Under the pieces are notes generated by a model. That model had not been told where the DNA came from, searched no databases, and was given only the letters and a program-made list of their open reading frames with translations. From contig JAFXKY010000055.1 in the NCBI GenBank assembly GCA_017531485.1, positions 1 to 35,070 on the forward strand: DNA of 35,070 nucleotides, given 5' to 3'. The DNA is from Eubacteriaceae bacterium (GTDB lineage: Bacteria; Bacillota; Clostridia; Eubacteriales; Anaerofustaceae). This document shows positions 22,284 to 30,043 of this stretch, piece by piece (position 1 is the stretch's first letter; each line of letters opens with the position of its first letter). The translations under genes and the position numbers were made by a program.

Positions 22284-23528
22284 TTAAAGTAAGCTGTGTT
22301 CCATTCTCGCGTAGAATACGTCGTCTGCGCACTCTCTGAGCTGTTCATAAAGAGATAACATATCTGATGAACGGATGAGTTCTGTCGTGAAGAACACTTT
22401 GGAATTTGTGTATGTAAGGTTGTTTTTCTTTATCGCGCCTGATGCGAGGTCGATGACTTTCTCGAACTGATCGTAATTTTTTACGGATGCGCGGATGTAA
22501 TATTCATTTTTGATGCCACTCAGACCGTATGAATTGGCTGTTTCTGCGAAGTTGATGTGATTTCCCGAATCTTCTTCATTGAGGGCTTTGATGGTGTCGG
22601 AAACGACGGCATTTGCCGTAGCATCTTTTCCCGCGCCTTTGCCCATAAAGCATAATTCACCGATGATGTCGCCGTAAAGGAGGATGACGTTATATTCCTG
22701 ATTTACGTTGCACATCACCGAGTCCTTCGGCAACAGAACGGGTGTGACGGAGATAGAGTACTTATCGTCCTTCAAAAGTGCCTGACCGATATATTTGAAA
22801 TCATAACCCATGGTGTCCGCCATTTTTACGTCGTCAAGGGTGATGTTGCTGATGCCTCTGAGGTGAACGTCTTCCGTCTTTGCGTGGGTGTGGAAAGCGA
22901 GGGAAGCGAGGATGCAGATCTTTCGCATCACGTCATATCCTTCGATGTCTGCCGTCGGGTCCGCTTCCGCAAAGCCCAGATCCTGAGCGACTTTGAGAAC
23001 TTCGTCAAAATCCCTCATCTCTTTCGTCATCTTGGTGAGGATAAAGTTGGTGGTTCCGTTTAATATCCCCTGAATCTTCGTTATCTTGTTGATCTTGAGA
23101 GTTTCCACGATTGAGGAGATAATGGGGATGCCGCCGCCGACAGCGCCTTCGTAATAGAGCTTTACGTTATTTTTGTTTGCAAGATCAGTCAGTTCCGCGA
23201 TATGGGCGCAGATGACTTCCTTGTTGGCTGTGACGACGTGTTTTCCTCTTTCGAGGGATTTTTTAATGTATGTATATTCAGGTTCCATGCCGCCCATGGC
23301 GCTGATGATGATGTCGACGGAGTCGTCATTTATGATGTCTTCAAAATCATCTGTCAGGACGCAGTCCGTGGGATTTACGGCTCTGCGTTTATTTTTGTCT
23401 CTTACGAGTATCCACTTTATTGCGGCGGGAGTTTCTTTTCCTGCGAAATAAAGACCTCTGTGCTGATTGATTATTTCATACACTCCCAGTCCTACAGTAC
23501 CGAAACCCAAAAGGGCAATTTGTTTCAT
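22284..23528 (-). CDS. hom: Homoserine dehydrogenase
   Basis: Reduces aspartate semialdehyde to homoserine with NAD(P)H, for Thr/Met synthesis. 414 residues: N-terminal Rossmann GFGTVGLGV (about 8-16), VTANKEVICAH, YEGAVGGGIPII, the GILNGTTNFILTKM catalytic stretch, EADPTADIEGYDVMRKICILASLAF, and a C-terminal ACT domain (about 335-405). ATG 23528 with GGAGG is chosen over an in-frame ATG 36 nt upstream. Downstream ACT gene is likely a regulatory partner. Confidence 0.97.
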   Translation of the reverse strand: MKQIALLGFGTVGLGVYEIINQHRGLYFAGKETPAAIKWILVRDKNKRRAVNPTDCVLTDDFEDIINDDSVDIIISAMGGMEPEYTYIKKSLERGKHVVTANKEVICAHIAELTDLANKNNVKLYYEGAVGGGIPIISSIVETLKINKITKIQGILNGTTNFILTKMTKEMRDFDEVLKVAQDLGFAEADPTADIEGYDVMRKICILASLAFHTHAKTEDVHLRGISNITLDDVKMADTMGYDFKYIGQALLKDDKYSISVTPVLLPKDSVMCNVNQEYNVILLYGDIIGELCFMGKGAGKDATANAVVSDTIKALNEEDSGNHINFAETANSYGLSGIKNEYYIRASVKNYDQFEKVIDLASGAIKKNNLTYTNSKVFFTTELIRSSDMLSLYEQLRECADDVFYARMEHSLL

Positions 23529-23583
23529 ATTTACCTCCGGTGTACAGATTAACGTGAATATCACGCCGAAAAGTATTAATCTG

Positions 23584-23612
23584 ATTTTAACACATAGCTT
23601 TGGTTAAATCAA
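23584..23612 (-). promoter_or_regulatory. Promoter of hom-ACT
   Basis: Minus strand TTGATT, 17-bp spacer, TAAAAT with TG just before the -10. The leader contains the palindrome CGTGATATTCACG (23552-23564), a possible operator or hairpin. Confidence 0.8.
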
Positions 23613-23767
23613 TCGAAATAATTCACGCTTTTTATGAATAATACACTTTTCCCCGTCAACAATATGAATAACGAAAGAACGTACGTATTTCACAAGATGC
23701 CGCAACCGGCATAACATATTAGGGGAAACCCCATAAAAATGCATTATTTGGTTTAAGGAGAAACCGT

Positions 23768-24124
23768 ATGAGTTTACAGATAAAAAGAGGCGATGTGTAT
23801 TATGCGGATCTTAGCCCGATCGTCGGAAGTGAGCAGGGCGGAGTCCGTCCGGTGCTCGTTCTGCAGAATGACATAGGCAACCGTTACAGCCCCACGATAA
23901 TAGTATCCGCCATTACATCACAAATGAATAAAAACAAACTTCCCACCCACATTCCCGTATCTTCATCAACGGGACTTGCGAGGGATTCGGTTGTGCTTCT
24001 GGAGCAGATCCGCACTATTGACAAGATGCGCCTTCGGGAAAAGATCGGGCATGTGGACGCAGACACTATGGAAAAGATCAACGACGCGCTTGCTGTCAGC
24101 TTCGGCATGAACAGGTTGTTCTGA
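23768..24124 (+). CDS. mazF: MazF/EndoA (PemK) type endoribonuclease toxin
   Basis: Sequence-specific mRNA interferase, in Firmicutes cutting at UACAU-like sites. 118 residues with the hallmark RGDVYYADLSPIVGSEQGGVRPVLVLQND, ITSQMNKNKLPTHIPV and LLEQIRTIDK(M)RL motifs, as in EndoA of Bacillus. Start has AAGGAG 7 nt upstream. The antitoxin gene that normally lies just upstream is absent: the upstream region belongs to the divergent hom unit and holds only tiny unconvincing frames. Whether an antitoxin is encoded elsewhere is unknown. Confidence 0.95.
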   Translation: MSLQIKRGDVYYADLSPIVGSEQGGVRPVLVLQNDIGNRYSPTIIVSAITSQMNKNKLPTHIPVSSSTGLARDSVVLLEQIRTIDKMRLREKIGHVDADTMEKINDALAVSFGMNRLF

Positions 24125-24200
24125 AATTTCCGTTTGTTGGATGAATAAAATGCTGCCGGGAATAAAACAATAATAGCGAATAAAAATCAAGGAGAGGAAC

Positions 24201-24653
24201 ATGAGAAAACTCATTGCAATCTTAATTTCCTTCATGCTTCTCTTTACTGTGGCGGCATGCTTCGGTAAGGACGACGGGAAGGACAACATGAATAATAACA
24301 ATAATAACGGTTCAAGTCAGGGCGGAAGCTATAACGACGGCACAAACGGCGGCGGCAGCGGCGGAAATATGAACGGCGGAAGCATGAACGGTGGCGGTAT
24401 GAACAACGGAAGTATGAACAACGGAAGTATGGATTCCGTCGAAGATCTGACGGATGCGGAAAGGGAAACTCTCCGTTCGCAGATCGATTCCACCCACGGC
24501 CTTACTTTCGGCGACATCCGTTTTGAAGGAACAAAGGCGATGATCACACTCAAAGACGTCACCGAAGAAATCGGGGATGATGTAAGAAATTCCATCAGGG
24601 ATATGGTCAGATCTATCCGCGGAAGTGTGACGGATGTGGAAATTTTAAAGTAA
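24201..24653 (+). CDS. Lipoprotein with Asn/Gly/Met-rich repeat linker
   Basis: 150 residues. Lipoprotein signal with TVAAC, C20 lipidated. Residues about 30-80 are low complexity: an Asn run, then degenerate repeats of GGSMNG/NNGSM type. The remaining 70 residues are a small folded domain (LTDAERETLRSQIDSTHGLTFGDIRFEG...DVEILK). Function unknown. The repeats may vary in length between strains. GGAG lies 8 nt before the start. Confidence 0.8.
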   Translation: MRKLIAILISFMLLFTVAACFGKDDGKDNMNNNNNNGSSQGGSYNDGTNGGGSGGNMNGGSMNGGGMNNGSMNNGSMDSVEDLTDAERETLRSQIDSTHGLTFGDIRFEGTKAMITLKDVTEEIGDDVRNSIRDMVRSIRGSVTDVEILK

Positions 24654-24656
24654 TAT

Positions 24657-24679
24657 AAGCGGCTCAGGCCGCTTTTTTT
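24657..24679 (+). terminator. Terminator of the lipoprotein gene
   Basis: AAGCGGC/GCCGCTT stem with short loop and seven T. Confidence 0.9.
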
Positions 24680-24688
24680 GGTGGGATA

Positions 24689-24717
24689 TTGCATAAAAAT
24701 GCGTGATATGATAAAAT
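24689..24717 (+). promoter_or_regulatory. Promoter of the DUF3786 gene
   Basis: TTGCAT, 17-bp spacer, TAAAAT; an inverted repeat GCAT/ATGC overlaps the -35. Confidence 0.75.
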
Positions 24718-24748
24718 ATAATCAATATTATATCTGTCGGGAGGTATT

Positions 24749-25405
24749 ATGCAGAAAAAAGACCTTTCAAATCACGAGATAACCAAAAACAATACGAAAG
24801 AACTGTTTCTCACTTATGATCAGGAAAAGATGATAAAAAAGTGGGATCTGAAACATGACGAAGAATACCTTTACATAAATTTTTTAAATACGCCTTACCG
24901 CATAAACCGTCTTACGGGCAACGTCGAAGAGCTTGACCTCAGCGGAGGAGTCTTAAGGGAAGCGGGTTTCAGCGATACTCTGAGCATATTTGATGTTCTC
25001 TGTTATTCAAAAGACGACTGCCGCCTTGCGGGAACGTTCTGCACAGTCAACAGCCTGAAAGGAATTGCGTATACGGCAGGTCCCGGAAGCGGGATGTTTG
25101 ACAGAAATGCGGCTTTTGTTGACAAAAATCAGCATATCTTTGCGGAGTTTTTTGAATCTCTCGGCGGTGAGAAGGTCACAGGCGGGGATATCTCATATAA
25201 GATACAGATATTTGATTTCATGCCCGCGATAGTGCGCTTCTGGGCGGCGGATGATGAATTTCCTGCGGAAATTAAATTTTACTGGGATGAGAATATACTG
25301 ATGTATATGCATTTTGAAACGGTATTTTTCATAATGTCCCATATTTACGGGCTTCTCAGGAAATATGCGGAAAAATGCGGAATAAAATTCGAAGAAGGAA
25401 GATAG
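24749..25405 (+). CDS. DUF3786 family protein
   Basis: 218 residues, cytoplasmic. Matches the DUF3786 pattern: an N-terminal helical part, YLYINFLNTPYRINRLTGNVE, FDVLCYSKDD, AFVDKNQHIFAEFFESLGGEK and the C-terminal FMPAIVRFWAADDEFPAEIKFYWDEN. Proteins of this family occur mainly in anaerobes, often with corrinoid or Fe-S proteins, but have no assigned activity that I know of. GGGAGG precedes the start. The small gene at 25413 follows. Confidence 0.8.
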   Translation: MQKKDLSNHEITKNNTKELFLTYDQEKMIKKWDLKHDEEYLYINFLNTPYRINRLTGNVEELDLSGGVLREAGFSDTLSIFDVLCYSKDDCRLAGTFCTVNSLKGIAYTAGPGSGMFDRNAAFVDKNQHIFAEFFESLGGEKVTGGDISYKIQIFDFMPAIVRFWAADDEFPAEIKFYWDENILMYMHFETVFFIMSHIYGLLRKYAEKCGIKFEEGR

Positions 25406-25412
25406 ACAGGTA

Positions 25413-25553
25413 GTGAATATAGTACAAATCGCGCTTATTGTGGGAATAATCCTCGGACCGGTGGTAATTATAAGCGCTGTCAAAAAGCAGAAAAAGAAAA
25501 ACTCCGCTTGCGACGGAAACTGCAAAAGTTGCAACAAAATCGGATGTGAATAA
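25413..25553 (+). CDS. Tiny membrane protein with Cys-rich tail (FeoB-associated type)
   Basis: 46 residues: a hydrophobic N-terminal helix (about 3-22), a Lys-rich stretch (KKQKKKNSAC) and a Cys tail CDGNCKSCNKIGC. The layout matches FeoB-associated Cys-rich membrane proteins (Pfam family of ~50 residues), but no feoA/B lies here. GTG start; ribosome binding site is weak (AGG about 3-5 nt before). Gap to the DUF3786 stop is 7 bp, so co-translation is plausible. It is too short to be obvious in automated calls. Confidence 0.65.
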   Translation: MNIVQIALIVGIILGPVVIISAVKKQKKKNSACDGNCKSCNKIGCE

Positions 25554-25582
25554 GTTAATAAATTCAAAACGTGAATAAATTC

Positions 25583-25618
25583 AAAAAAAGCCCTGACGGA
25601 TCTTAAAGATCGTCAGGG
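25583..25618 (-). terminator. Terminator of the lipoprotein gene at 25603 (shared with + strand)
   Basis: CCCTGACGGATC/GATCGTCAGGG stem; on the minus strand a run of T follows. The lipoprotein stop codon is in the hairpin loop. Confidence 0.85.
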
Positions 25619-26127
25619 TCGTTTTTCAGTTTGCAGTCAAAATAATTTTCAACGAGATATTCATAATCACTCAATGCGCAGAATGATCCCCAAAAACTCA
25701 GGACTTTACCTTCGGAGGTGTATTCCCCGACATATCCCCGGAAGCTTTCGTTTTCATAATCAGCCCAGAGAATGAGGAAGCTGTCGTCGGAATAATTCAG
25801 CTTTATGCATATATCCTTCGGGGAATTGTACGTATAGTACTTATTCAGTATCTCCCTTTCCGAAAAATAATCCACAAAATCCGTTATCATATCTTCCGGC
25901 AGGGTTTCAAGAACTTCGCATTTTTCAAGGTCAATGGGTTTCAGCTTTCTGAAATGATCCGGCACCCATGAAGAGAATTTTTTCTGTTCCGGGTTGTCGT
26001 AATTTATCAGCTCCACACTTACCACGTCGTTTAATTCTTCCCTGTCGATGTCATACTGCCCCGGATCGCATGAGGAAATGGACAGGCACATTAAGATGAT
26101 CATTATCACGCAAATGAATTTCTTCAT
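25603..26127 (-). CDS. Putative lipoprotein
   Basis: 174 residues. Signal with SISSC, C20 lipidated. The mature part is acidic and includes a WVPDHFRKLKP segment; unknown family. Start has GGAGG 11 nt upstream. It lies 25 bp downstream of the YwqG-like gene and is probably in the same transcript. Confidence 0.72.
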   Translation of the reverse strand: MKKFICVIMIILMCLSISSCDPGQYDIDREELNDVVSVELINYDNPEQKKFSSWVPDHFRKLKPIDLEKCEVLETLPEDMITDFVDYFSEREILNKYYTYNSPKDICIKLNYSDDSFLILWADYENESFRGYVGEYTSEGKVLSFWGSFCALSDYEYLVENYFDCKLKNDPDDL

Positions 26128-26152
26128 CCGTTATCTGACCTCCGTAAGTTTT

Positions 26153-27019
26153 TTAATAACACTGAAGTGAGAACCACATATTTTCAAAGCGGCAGTTTTT
26201 CAGGTCGTCTTTTCTGATGTAATAATACAGCATGCCGCAGTCGCCGAACATCCACTCATAATCGTCTGTTTTGATGGTGGAGAGCTGCAAAAGGAGGATC
26301 CAGTCTTTGGCTTTTTCGCGGATATCCATTTTCAGTTCCTGCGGGGTGTTGCGGTAGCTTTCCGCATCGCCTGAATAAAGTCTGCGGAAGGCCCTTTCGC
26401 AGTCCGTCAGCATTTCGCTCTGGATGATGTCCGCATATCCGAGGAGCTTGTGACGTTCGGGGATGTCGTCTGTATCGACGCCGAGTTTTCCGAGGGCTTC
26501 GTCATAATCCTCAAAATCGCAGTCTTCGTCTTTAAGCGCGTCATATTCCTCAAACATCGGGTAAGAAACTTCGGGGATGAATTCTATTTTACGCTGAGGG
26601 ATAATGTATTCTTCGGGAAGGTCTTCGGGAAGCGGCGTTTCTATGAGAGAAGAGATGTCTTCGAAATAAAACACTCTCGCAGAGCCGTTATCTCTCGGAT
26701 CAAATCCCCAGCATGACGATTCACATTCATAAAAAAACGACATAATTCCTTTTTCGGGAAGCATATTGTCCTTGTCATATTGTTTTACTTCCGCAAGGTT
26801 GATCTGACAGAAGAACGACAGAGGACGGGTGATATTATCGTCATAGCTTCTGAATGTGGGCCACTCAAAATTTTCGGGAAGAAGCGGTCTTCCGCCGAAC
26901 TTACTTTGGGAAGAAGAATTAAGAAGTGAGTTACTCATCTTAAGTCTTACTGAATTCTTCGCAAGCTTTTTTATGTCTTTTTTAAGAGGATCTTTTTTGA
27001 AGAGATCACGTAGAGCCAT
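26153..27019 (-). CDS. YwqG/DUF1963 family protein
   Basis: 288 residues. DUF1963 motifs: SKFGGRPLLPENFEWPTF near the N-terminus, LSFFCQINLAEV, LPEKGIMSFFYECES, HKLLGYADIIQSEM and the C-terminal LLLQLSTI..WMFGDCGMLYYYIRKDDLKN..FENMWFSLQCY. The family is a fold of unknown biochemical role, some members in toxin or immunity loci. AAGGAG upstream. It precedes the lipoprotein gene; 14 bp follow the alpha/beta hydrolase gene. Confidence 0.85.
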   Translation of the reverse strand: MALRDLFKKDPLKKDIKKLAKNSVRLKMSNSLLNSSSQSKFGGRPLLPENFEWPTFRSYDDNITRPLSFFCQINLAEVKQYDKDNMLPEKGIMSFFYECESSCWGFDPRDNGSARVFYFEDISSLIETPLPEDLPEEYIIPQRKIEFIPEVSYPMFEEYDALKDEDCDFEDYDEALGKLGVDTDDIPERHKLLGYADIIQSEMLTDCERAFRRLYSGDAESYRNTPQELKMDIREKAKDWILLLQLSTIKTDDYEWMFGDCGMLYYYIRKDDLKNCRFENMWFSLQCY

Positions 27020-27033
27020 AACATTTCTCCTTA

Positions 27034-27993
27034 TTATTTTTCAAGAGTATTATATATCTTTTCCCACACTTTTTCGTCCTGCAGGGTCATTCTTTCCCAG
27101 TCGAAGCGGGCTTTGAATTCTTCCTTTTCCTTATTGGTTCTTTCGTGGTCGTTATATTTCGAGAGTTCCGCCACGAACTCGTCTTTATATTTCACGGCGT
27201 CGGAAGTATAGTTCGGGTTATGTGCCTTATTTTTCTCAAGGACAAATTCCACATTCGGTTTATCCTTCAGGGCGGAATAAAGCAGATCATAATGACACTC
27301 CTTCTTTACCATCGGGTCGTCTTCGGAATAGATGAGAAGGACGTTTGCAGATGTATTTTTCAATGTTTCCACAGCGTTGTATTTCACGAAGTCAGGGTTT
27401 GTCCTTTCTTCGAGTTTATAGATATCTTTTCTCCAGAGGCTGAGGATGCCGGGGAAGTTCTGTTTTACCATTTCCCACACGCTTACGAATCCTGAGATAG
27501 GGATGACGTGTTTTATGTACGGGTGAAGGGCGAGGATATTCAATGTTGAGAACGCGCCCCAGCTGTGTCCGATGACGGAGAAGGTGAAGTCTGTGAAGTA
27601 TTCCTCGTTTTTCAATGCGTTCATGCAGTCGTTCAGGTCGACGAGGGACTGGGTAAGTCCGTTTGAAGATTCTCCGCCGGAGAGCATACATCCCGTATGG
27701 TCATAGGAAAACACGAGATAACCTTTCTTTGCGAGAAGTTCGATCTCCTTCATATAGGAGAGGTGGCCGCCGCCGTGACCGTGGTCGAAGATAATGAGGC
27801 GGTTTTTTATGGGGTTTTCGTACCAGTAAAAATTGCCTTTAAGGGTATGGCCTTTGCAGGACGGGAAGGAATATTCTTTGCTGTTCAGTCCGGGGAAGTC
27901 CTTAGCGGAGAAGTAAAACACAAGTCCCGAATCGTCACAGCGGACGAAGATGTTCTTTTTATATATTTTTTCGATGGCATTTTTAAATATCAT
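27034..27993 (-). CDS. Alpha/beta hydrolase
   Basis: 319 residues. Oxyanion region HGHGGGHL (71-78), nucleophile S144 in GHSWG, acid residue D225/D226 in IYSEDDPMV and His258 in NKAHNP form a complete triad. Resembles family 'alpha/beta hydrolase' esterases with a basic, Lys/Glu-rich C-terminal tail. No signal peptide, so cytoplasmic. Starts the three-gene unit hydrolase, YwqG-like, lipoprotein. Substrate unknown. Confidence 0.85.
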   Translation of the reverse strand: MIFKNAIEKIYKKNIFVRCDDSGLVFYFSAKDFPGLNSKEYSFPSCKGHTLKGNFYWYENPIKNRLIIFDHGHGGGHLSYMKEIELLAKKGYLVFSYDHTGCMLSGGESSNGLTQSLVDLNDCMNALKNEEYFTDFTFSVIGHSWGAFSTLNILALHPYIKHVIPISGFVSVWEMVKQNFPGILSLWRKDIYKLEERTNPDFVKYNAVETLKNTSANVLLIYSEDDPMVKKECHYDLLYSALKDKPNVEFVLEKNKAHNPNYTSDAVKYKDEFVAELSKYNDHERTNKEKEEFKARFDWERMTLQDEKVWEKIYNTLEK

Positions 27994-28020
27994 ATCTGAC
28001 CTCGGTATATATTTTTTTTC

Positions 28021-28026
28021 ATTATA
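28021..28026 (-). promoter_or_regulatory. Extended -10 of the hydrolase unit
   Basis: Minus strand TGTGATATAAT; no good -35 at 17 bp, so probably an extended -10 promoter. Confidence 0.6.
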
Positions 28027-28075
28027 TCACAAACGTCGGCATGTTGCGATATTTTTCGCATATTCAGTCGTTTTG

Positions 28076-28232
28076 TGGCGCCGCCGTGCTCAGCGCTCTG
28101 CGCTGAGCCGCCTGAGGCTTCGCCTCAGGCAAAATCCGCGGATGCGGATTTTACGGCGGCGGCAGCGCCGCGCGTCTGTGCGAAGCACAGACGCAGTCCG
28201 TGGCGAAGCCACGGACGAGCGTTGCTGACAAC
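28076..28232. repeat. Hairpin array of family A, copy 3
   Basis: Consecutive palindromes: GCTCAGCGC/GCGCTGAGC, GCCTGAGGC/GCCTCAGGC, AAAATCCGC/GCGGATTTT, GCGGCG/CGCCGC, GCGTCTGTGC/GCACAGACGC, GTCCGTGGC/GCCACGGAC, GAGCGTTG/CAACGCTC. Only the GCGGCG stem is shared with copy 2. Nothing here encodes protein. Confidence 0.85.
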
Positions 28233-28409
28233 GCTCGCGGCGCGGGGGTGGGTGGGCGGGGATGGAAAAAAAAGAAAAGAGCGAAGCACTTTTCTACCTT
28301 ATTGGCTCCGCTGAAATCCCATTTCAGCGGAAAAGGACGGAGAGGCACCTATGGAGCTAAGACAGCAGAGAATCGGAGGTCTTAGCGGAAATATGGTGCG
28401 TTGACGTCC
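28233..28409. repeat. Family A composite repeat, copy 3, conserved module
   Basis: G runs of 5, 3, 3 and 4 with single-base loops (28244-28261), an A run, an imperfect AAAAGAGC/GCACTTTT hairpin (one A-A and shifted base, so weaker than in other copies), CCGCTGAAAT/ATTTCAGCGG, and nested arms GGACG/CGTCC, GCACC/GGTGC and GCTAAGAC/GTCTTAGC. It lies between the divergent hydrolase unit and the hypothetical/crp unit. Confidence 0.87.
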
Positions 28410-28475
28410 GTGGATGGGAATATGTCTTATCCACAGAAGGGTAAGCTATTATATATCCGTTTATTTTATGCAGGA

Positions 28476-28504
28476 TTGATACGTATGAAAAAATGTGATA
28501 TAAT
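28476..28504 (+). promoter_or_regulatory. Promoter of the hypothetical/crp unit
   Basis: TTGATA, 17-bp spacer, TATAAT; the -10 lies inside the palindrome TGTGATATAATCACA (28494-28508), a possible operator for the downstream Crp/Fnr regulator. Confidence 0.78.
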
Positions 28505-28532
28505 CACATCAGTAAATCAAAAGGGGAACATT

Positions 28533-29027
28533 ATGCCGAAATTAAATACACTTGTTACATATAAAGACTCTTATGAGCTCATGCTCAAAAAGGTGAAAGG
28601 ACCGAAATACTATATCGCGAAGGTGGAATATACTCAGGAAGATTATGACAGAATAATTTCTCAGTCAAAGGAATATGTCGTATATACCGAAAACGAAGAG
28701 ATAAAATACATCGTGACGGAAAAATCCGCTACCCCCGTGACGTCAAATTCCGAAACGCTTGTCGGCGAACCGAAAGTGAGTGATATTGTGGTAAAGGACA
28801 ATGAATTTGCGGGGATACTGGTATATTGTCAGCATGAAAGCGAAACTTATATGATCTACAGTCTTGACGATGAAGGCGAAGGGCTTGTGCTCATAAACGG
28901 CGAAACTGCAGGGCTTACAGAAGACAGCTTCAGCTTCAACCCCGGAGACAGAAAACTCGTGAATACTTACCGCATCATGAAAAGATCCGATTGGGAAAAC
29001 AGATTGTGGGGAGTAAATGAAAAATAG
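28533..29027 (+). CDS. Hypothetical protein upstream of the Crp/Fnr regulator
   Basis: 164 residues; no known family. Mostly beta/alpha with a start MPKLNTLVTYKDSYELM, acidic and without signal or membrane segment. ATG 28533 has AAAGGGG 7-8 nt upstream. Its end overlaps the regulator gene by 11 bp (ATG inside), so translation is coupled. May supply a ligand or partner for the regulator; this is inference from overlap only. Confidence 0.72.
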   Translation: MPKLNTLVTYKDSYELMLKKVKGPKYYIAKVEYTQEDYDRIISQSKEYVVYTENEEIKYIVTEKSATPVTSNSETLVGEPKVSDIVVKDNEFAGILVYCQHESETYMIYSLDDEGEGLVLINGETAGLTEDSFSFNPGDRKLVNTYRIMKRSDWENRLWGVNEK

Positions 29028-29703
29028 GATAAAGGCAGGCAGTCTCTGGTTTATGGAATCCTGCCGGCAGGAAACGAAAGATGCTTTTCTTTCTTCGGGG
29101 AAAGTCGTGAAATATGAGAAAAACATTTGTTTCATCCGTCCGAGAGAAGGCAAGAACGCCCTGTTCTTCCTTTTGGACGGTAAAGTGCAGGTATATAACC
29201 TTACAAATGGCGGTCTGAAGAAGATACTCTTTATTCTCGGCAGCAATGAGCTTGTCAATCAGAGAATATTCGGCGACGTTGATACAATATATGCGGAGAC
29301 GTTGGATGAGTGCGAACTTTTTATCATTGACAGAGAATGTCTGTTAAATCTGATGAAACAGGATTTTTCACTGTCAAAAGCGCTTATGACATATCAGGAA
29401 AAGAAGATGTGGAGGCTTGAACATCAGCTTAAAAATACTTCCGGAAGCATATATCTTGAAAAGAAGCTCGCGTCCAGGTTGTGGAAGCTTGCGAGGGATT
29501 TTGGCATTCTGGCGTCAAAAGGTATGCTCATTGATATGCCTCTTTCAGTCACTTTCCTTGCGGATCTTCTCGGTGCGTCGAGGGAGAACACATCCCGTTC
29601 CCTGAAAAAGCTGACAGAAATGGATCTCGTTTTTGTGGATAAGAAGAAAATTTATGTAAAAATGGATGAAACGTCCCGTTTTTACAAATCCCATGATAAA
29701 TAG
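29017..29703 (+). CDS. Crp/Fnr family transcriptional regulator
   Basis: 228 residues: N-terminal cyclic-nucleotide-binding-like beta-barrel (about 15-110), dimer helix, and a C-terminal winged helix with the recognition segment LSVTFLADLLGASRENTSRSLKKLTEMDLV (about 176-205), typical of the family. It lacks the N-terminal cysteine cluster of Fnr, so it probably senses a small molecule or heme rather than oxygen through Fe-S. Just downstream is a perfect TGTGA-N6-TCACA site and an asr-type region, suggesting it controls that region. Confidence 0.93.
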   Translation: MKNRIKAGSLWFMESCRQETKDAFLSSGKVVKYEKNICFIRPREGKNALFFLLDGKVQVYNLTNGGLKKILFILGSNELVNQRIFGDVDTIYAETLDECELFIIDRECLLNLMKQDFSLSKALMTYQEKKMWRLEHQLKNTSGSIYLEKKLASRLWKLARDFGILASKGMLIDMPLSVTFLADLLGASRENTSRSLKKLTEMDLVFVDKKKIYVKMDETSRFYKSHDK

Positions 29704-29713
29704 TTCATGATTT

Positions 29714-29742
29714 AAAGATCTTTTCGGGGATCTTTTTTATTT
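29714..29742 (+). terminator. Terminator of the crp unit
   Basis: AAAGATC/GATCTTT stem followed by a T-rich run. Confidence 0.85.
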
Positions 29743-29752
29743 TTTGTGATTT

Positions 29753-29768
29753 TGTGATATCTGTCACA
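29753..29768. promoter_or_regulatory. Crp/Fnr-type operator
   Basis: TGTGATATCTGTCACA: TGTGA and TCACA half-sites with the canonical 6-bp spacer, perfect inverted repeat. It lies 82 bp upstream of the decayed asrA start, 65 bp downstream of the regulator gene end. Confidence 0.85.
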
Positions 29769-29834
29769 GAATTATCCGCGTAAAGAAGATATTATTTAGT
29801 CAGAAATCAAGCAGACTGAAAAGGAGATCATGCA

Positions 29835-29986
29835 ATGGGTTATGTTTTTTCAAAAGAGCAATTCTGTCATGTTTTCGGAAGGCTGAAAGAAAATCATCTG
29901 ATTTTTGCTCCGAAGATATTTCCGGGAAGCGGAATTCATTTCGGTTGACGGATAAAATAATCGTGTCTGAAAACATATCCCCTTGA
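29835..29986 (+). pseudogene. asrA: Remnant of asrA (anaerobic sulfite reductase subunit A)
   Basis: ATG 29835 has AAGGAG 8 nt upstream and opens a 37-codon frame, MGYVFSKEQFCHVF..LIFAPKIFPGSG, that matches the N-terminus of AsrA-type 4Fe-4S proteins (MGyxxSKexF...IfAPkxFxGxG). After a frameshift near 29937-29942 the next frame continues FRLTDKIIVSEN, which fits the following AsrA segment (FSDTDxIxY). Stops at 29948 and 29986. Normal AsrA is about 340 residues, so some 290 codons and the whole of asrB are missing. The leftover still lies behind an intact operator. Confidence 0.75.
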
Positions 29987-30011
29987 AAGAACGTCAGTAT
30001 CAAAGTATAAT
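29983..30011 (+). promoter_or_regulatory. Promoter of the AsrC-like/importer operon
   Basis: TTGAAA, 17-bp spacer, TATAAT, with 32 bp to the AsrC-like start. The -35 lies at the end of the asrA remnant, so the operon can be transcribed without the original upstream promoter. Confidence 0.82.
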
Positions 30012-30043
30012 TAAACCATACTTACGGATTTCAGGGGGATATT

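Noticed and set aside
23634-23714. 26-codon frame upstream of mazF as antitoxin candidate
   Set aside because: It has no ribosome binding site, is very short and lacks a DNA-binding motif.
28076-28409. Family A module as the OMEGA/HEARO RNA of an IscB or TnpB element
   Set aside because: No IscB- or TnpB-like gene lies next to any copy and I cannot recognise the known secondary structure; kept as an unassigned element.
28494-28508. TGTGATATAATCACA as a definite Crp site
   Set aside because: The centre is 5 bp, not 6, and TGTGATATAAT recurs at other promoters in the window as an extended -10; kept only as a possible operator.
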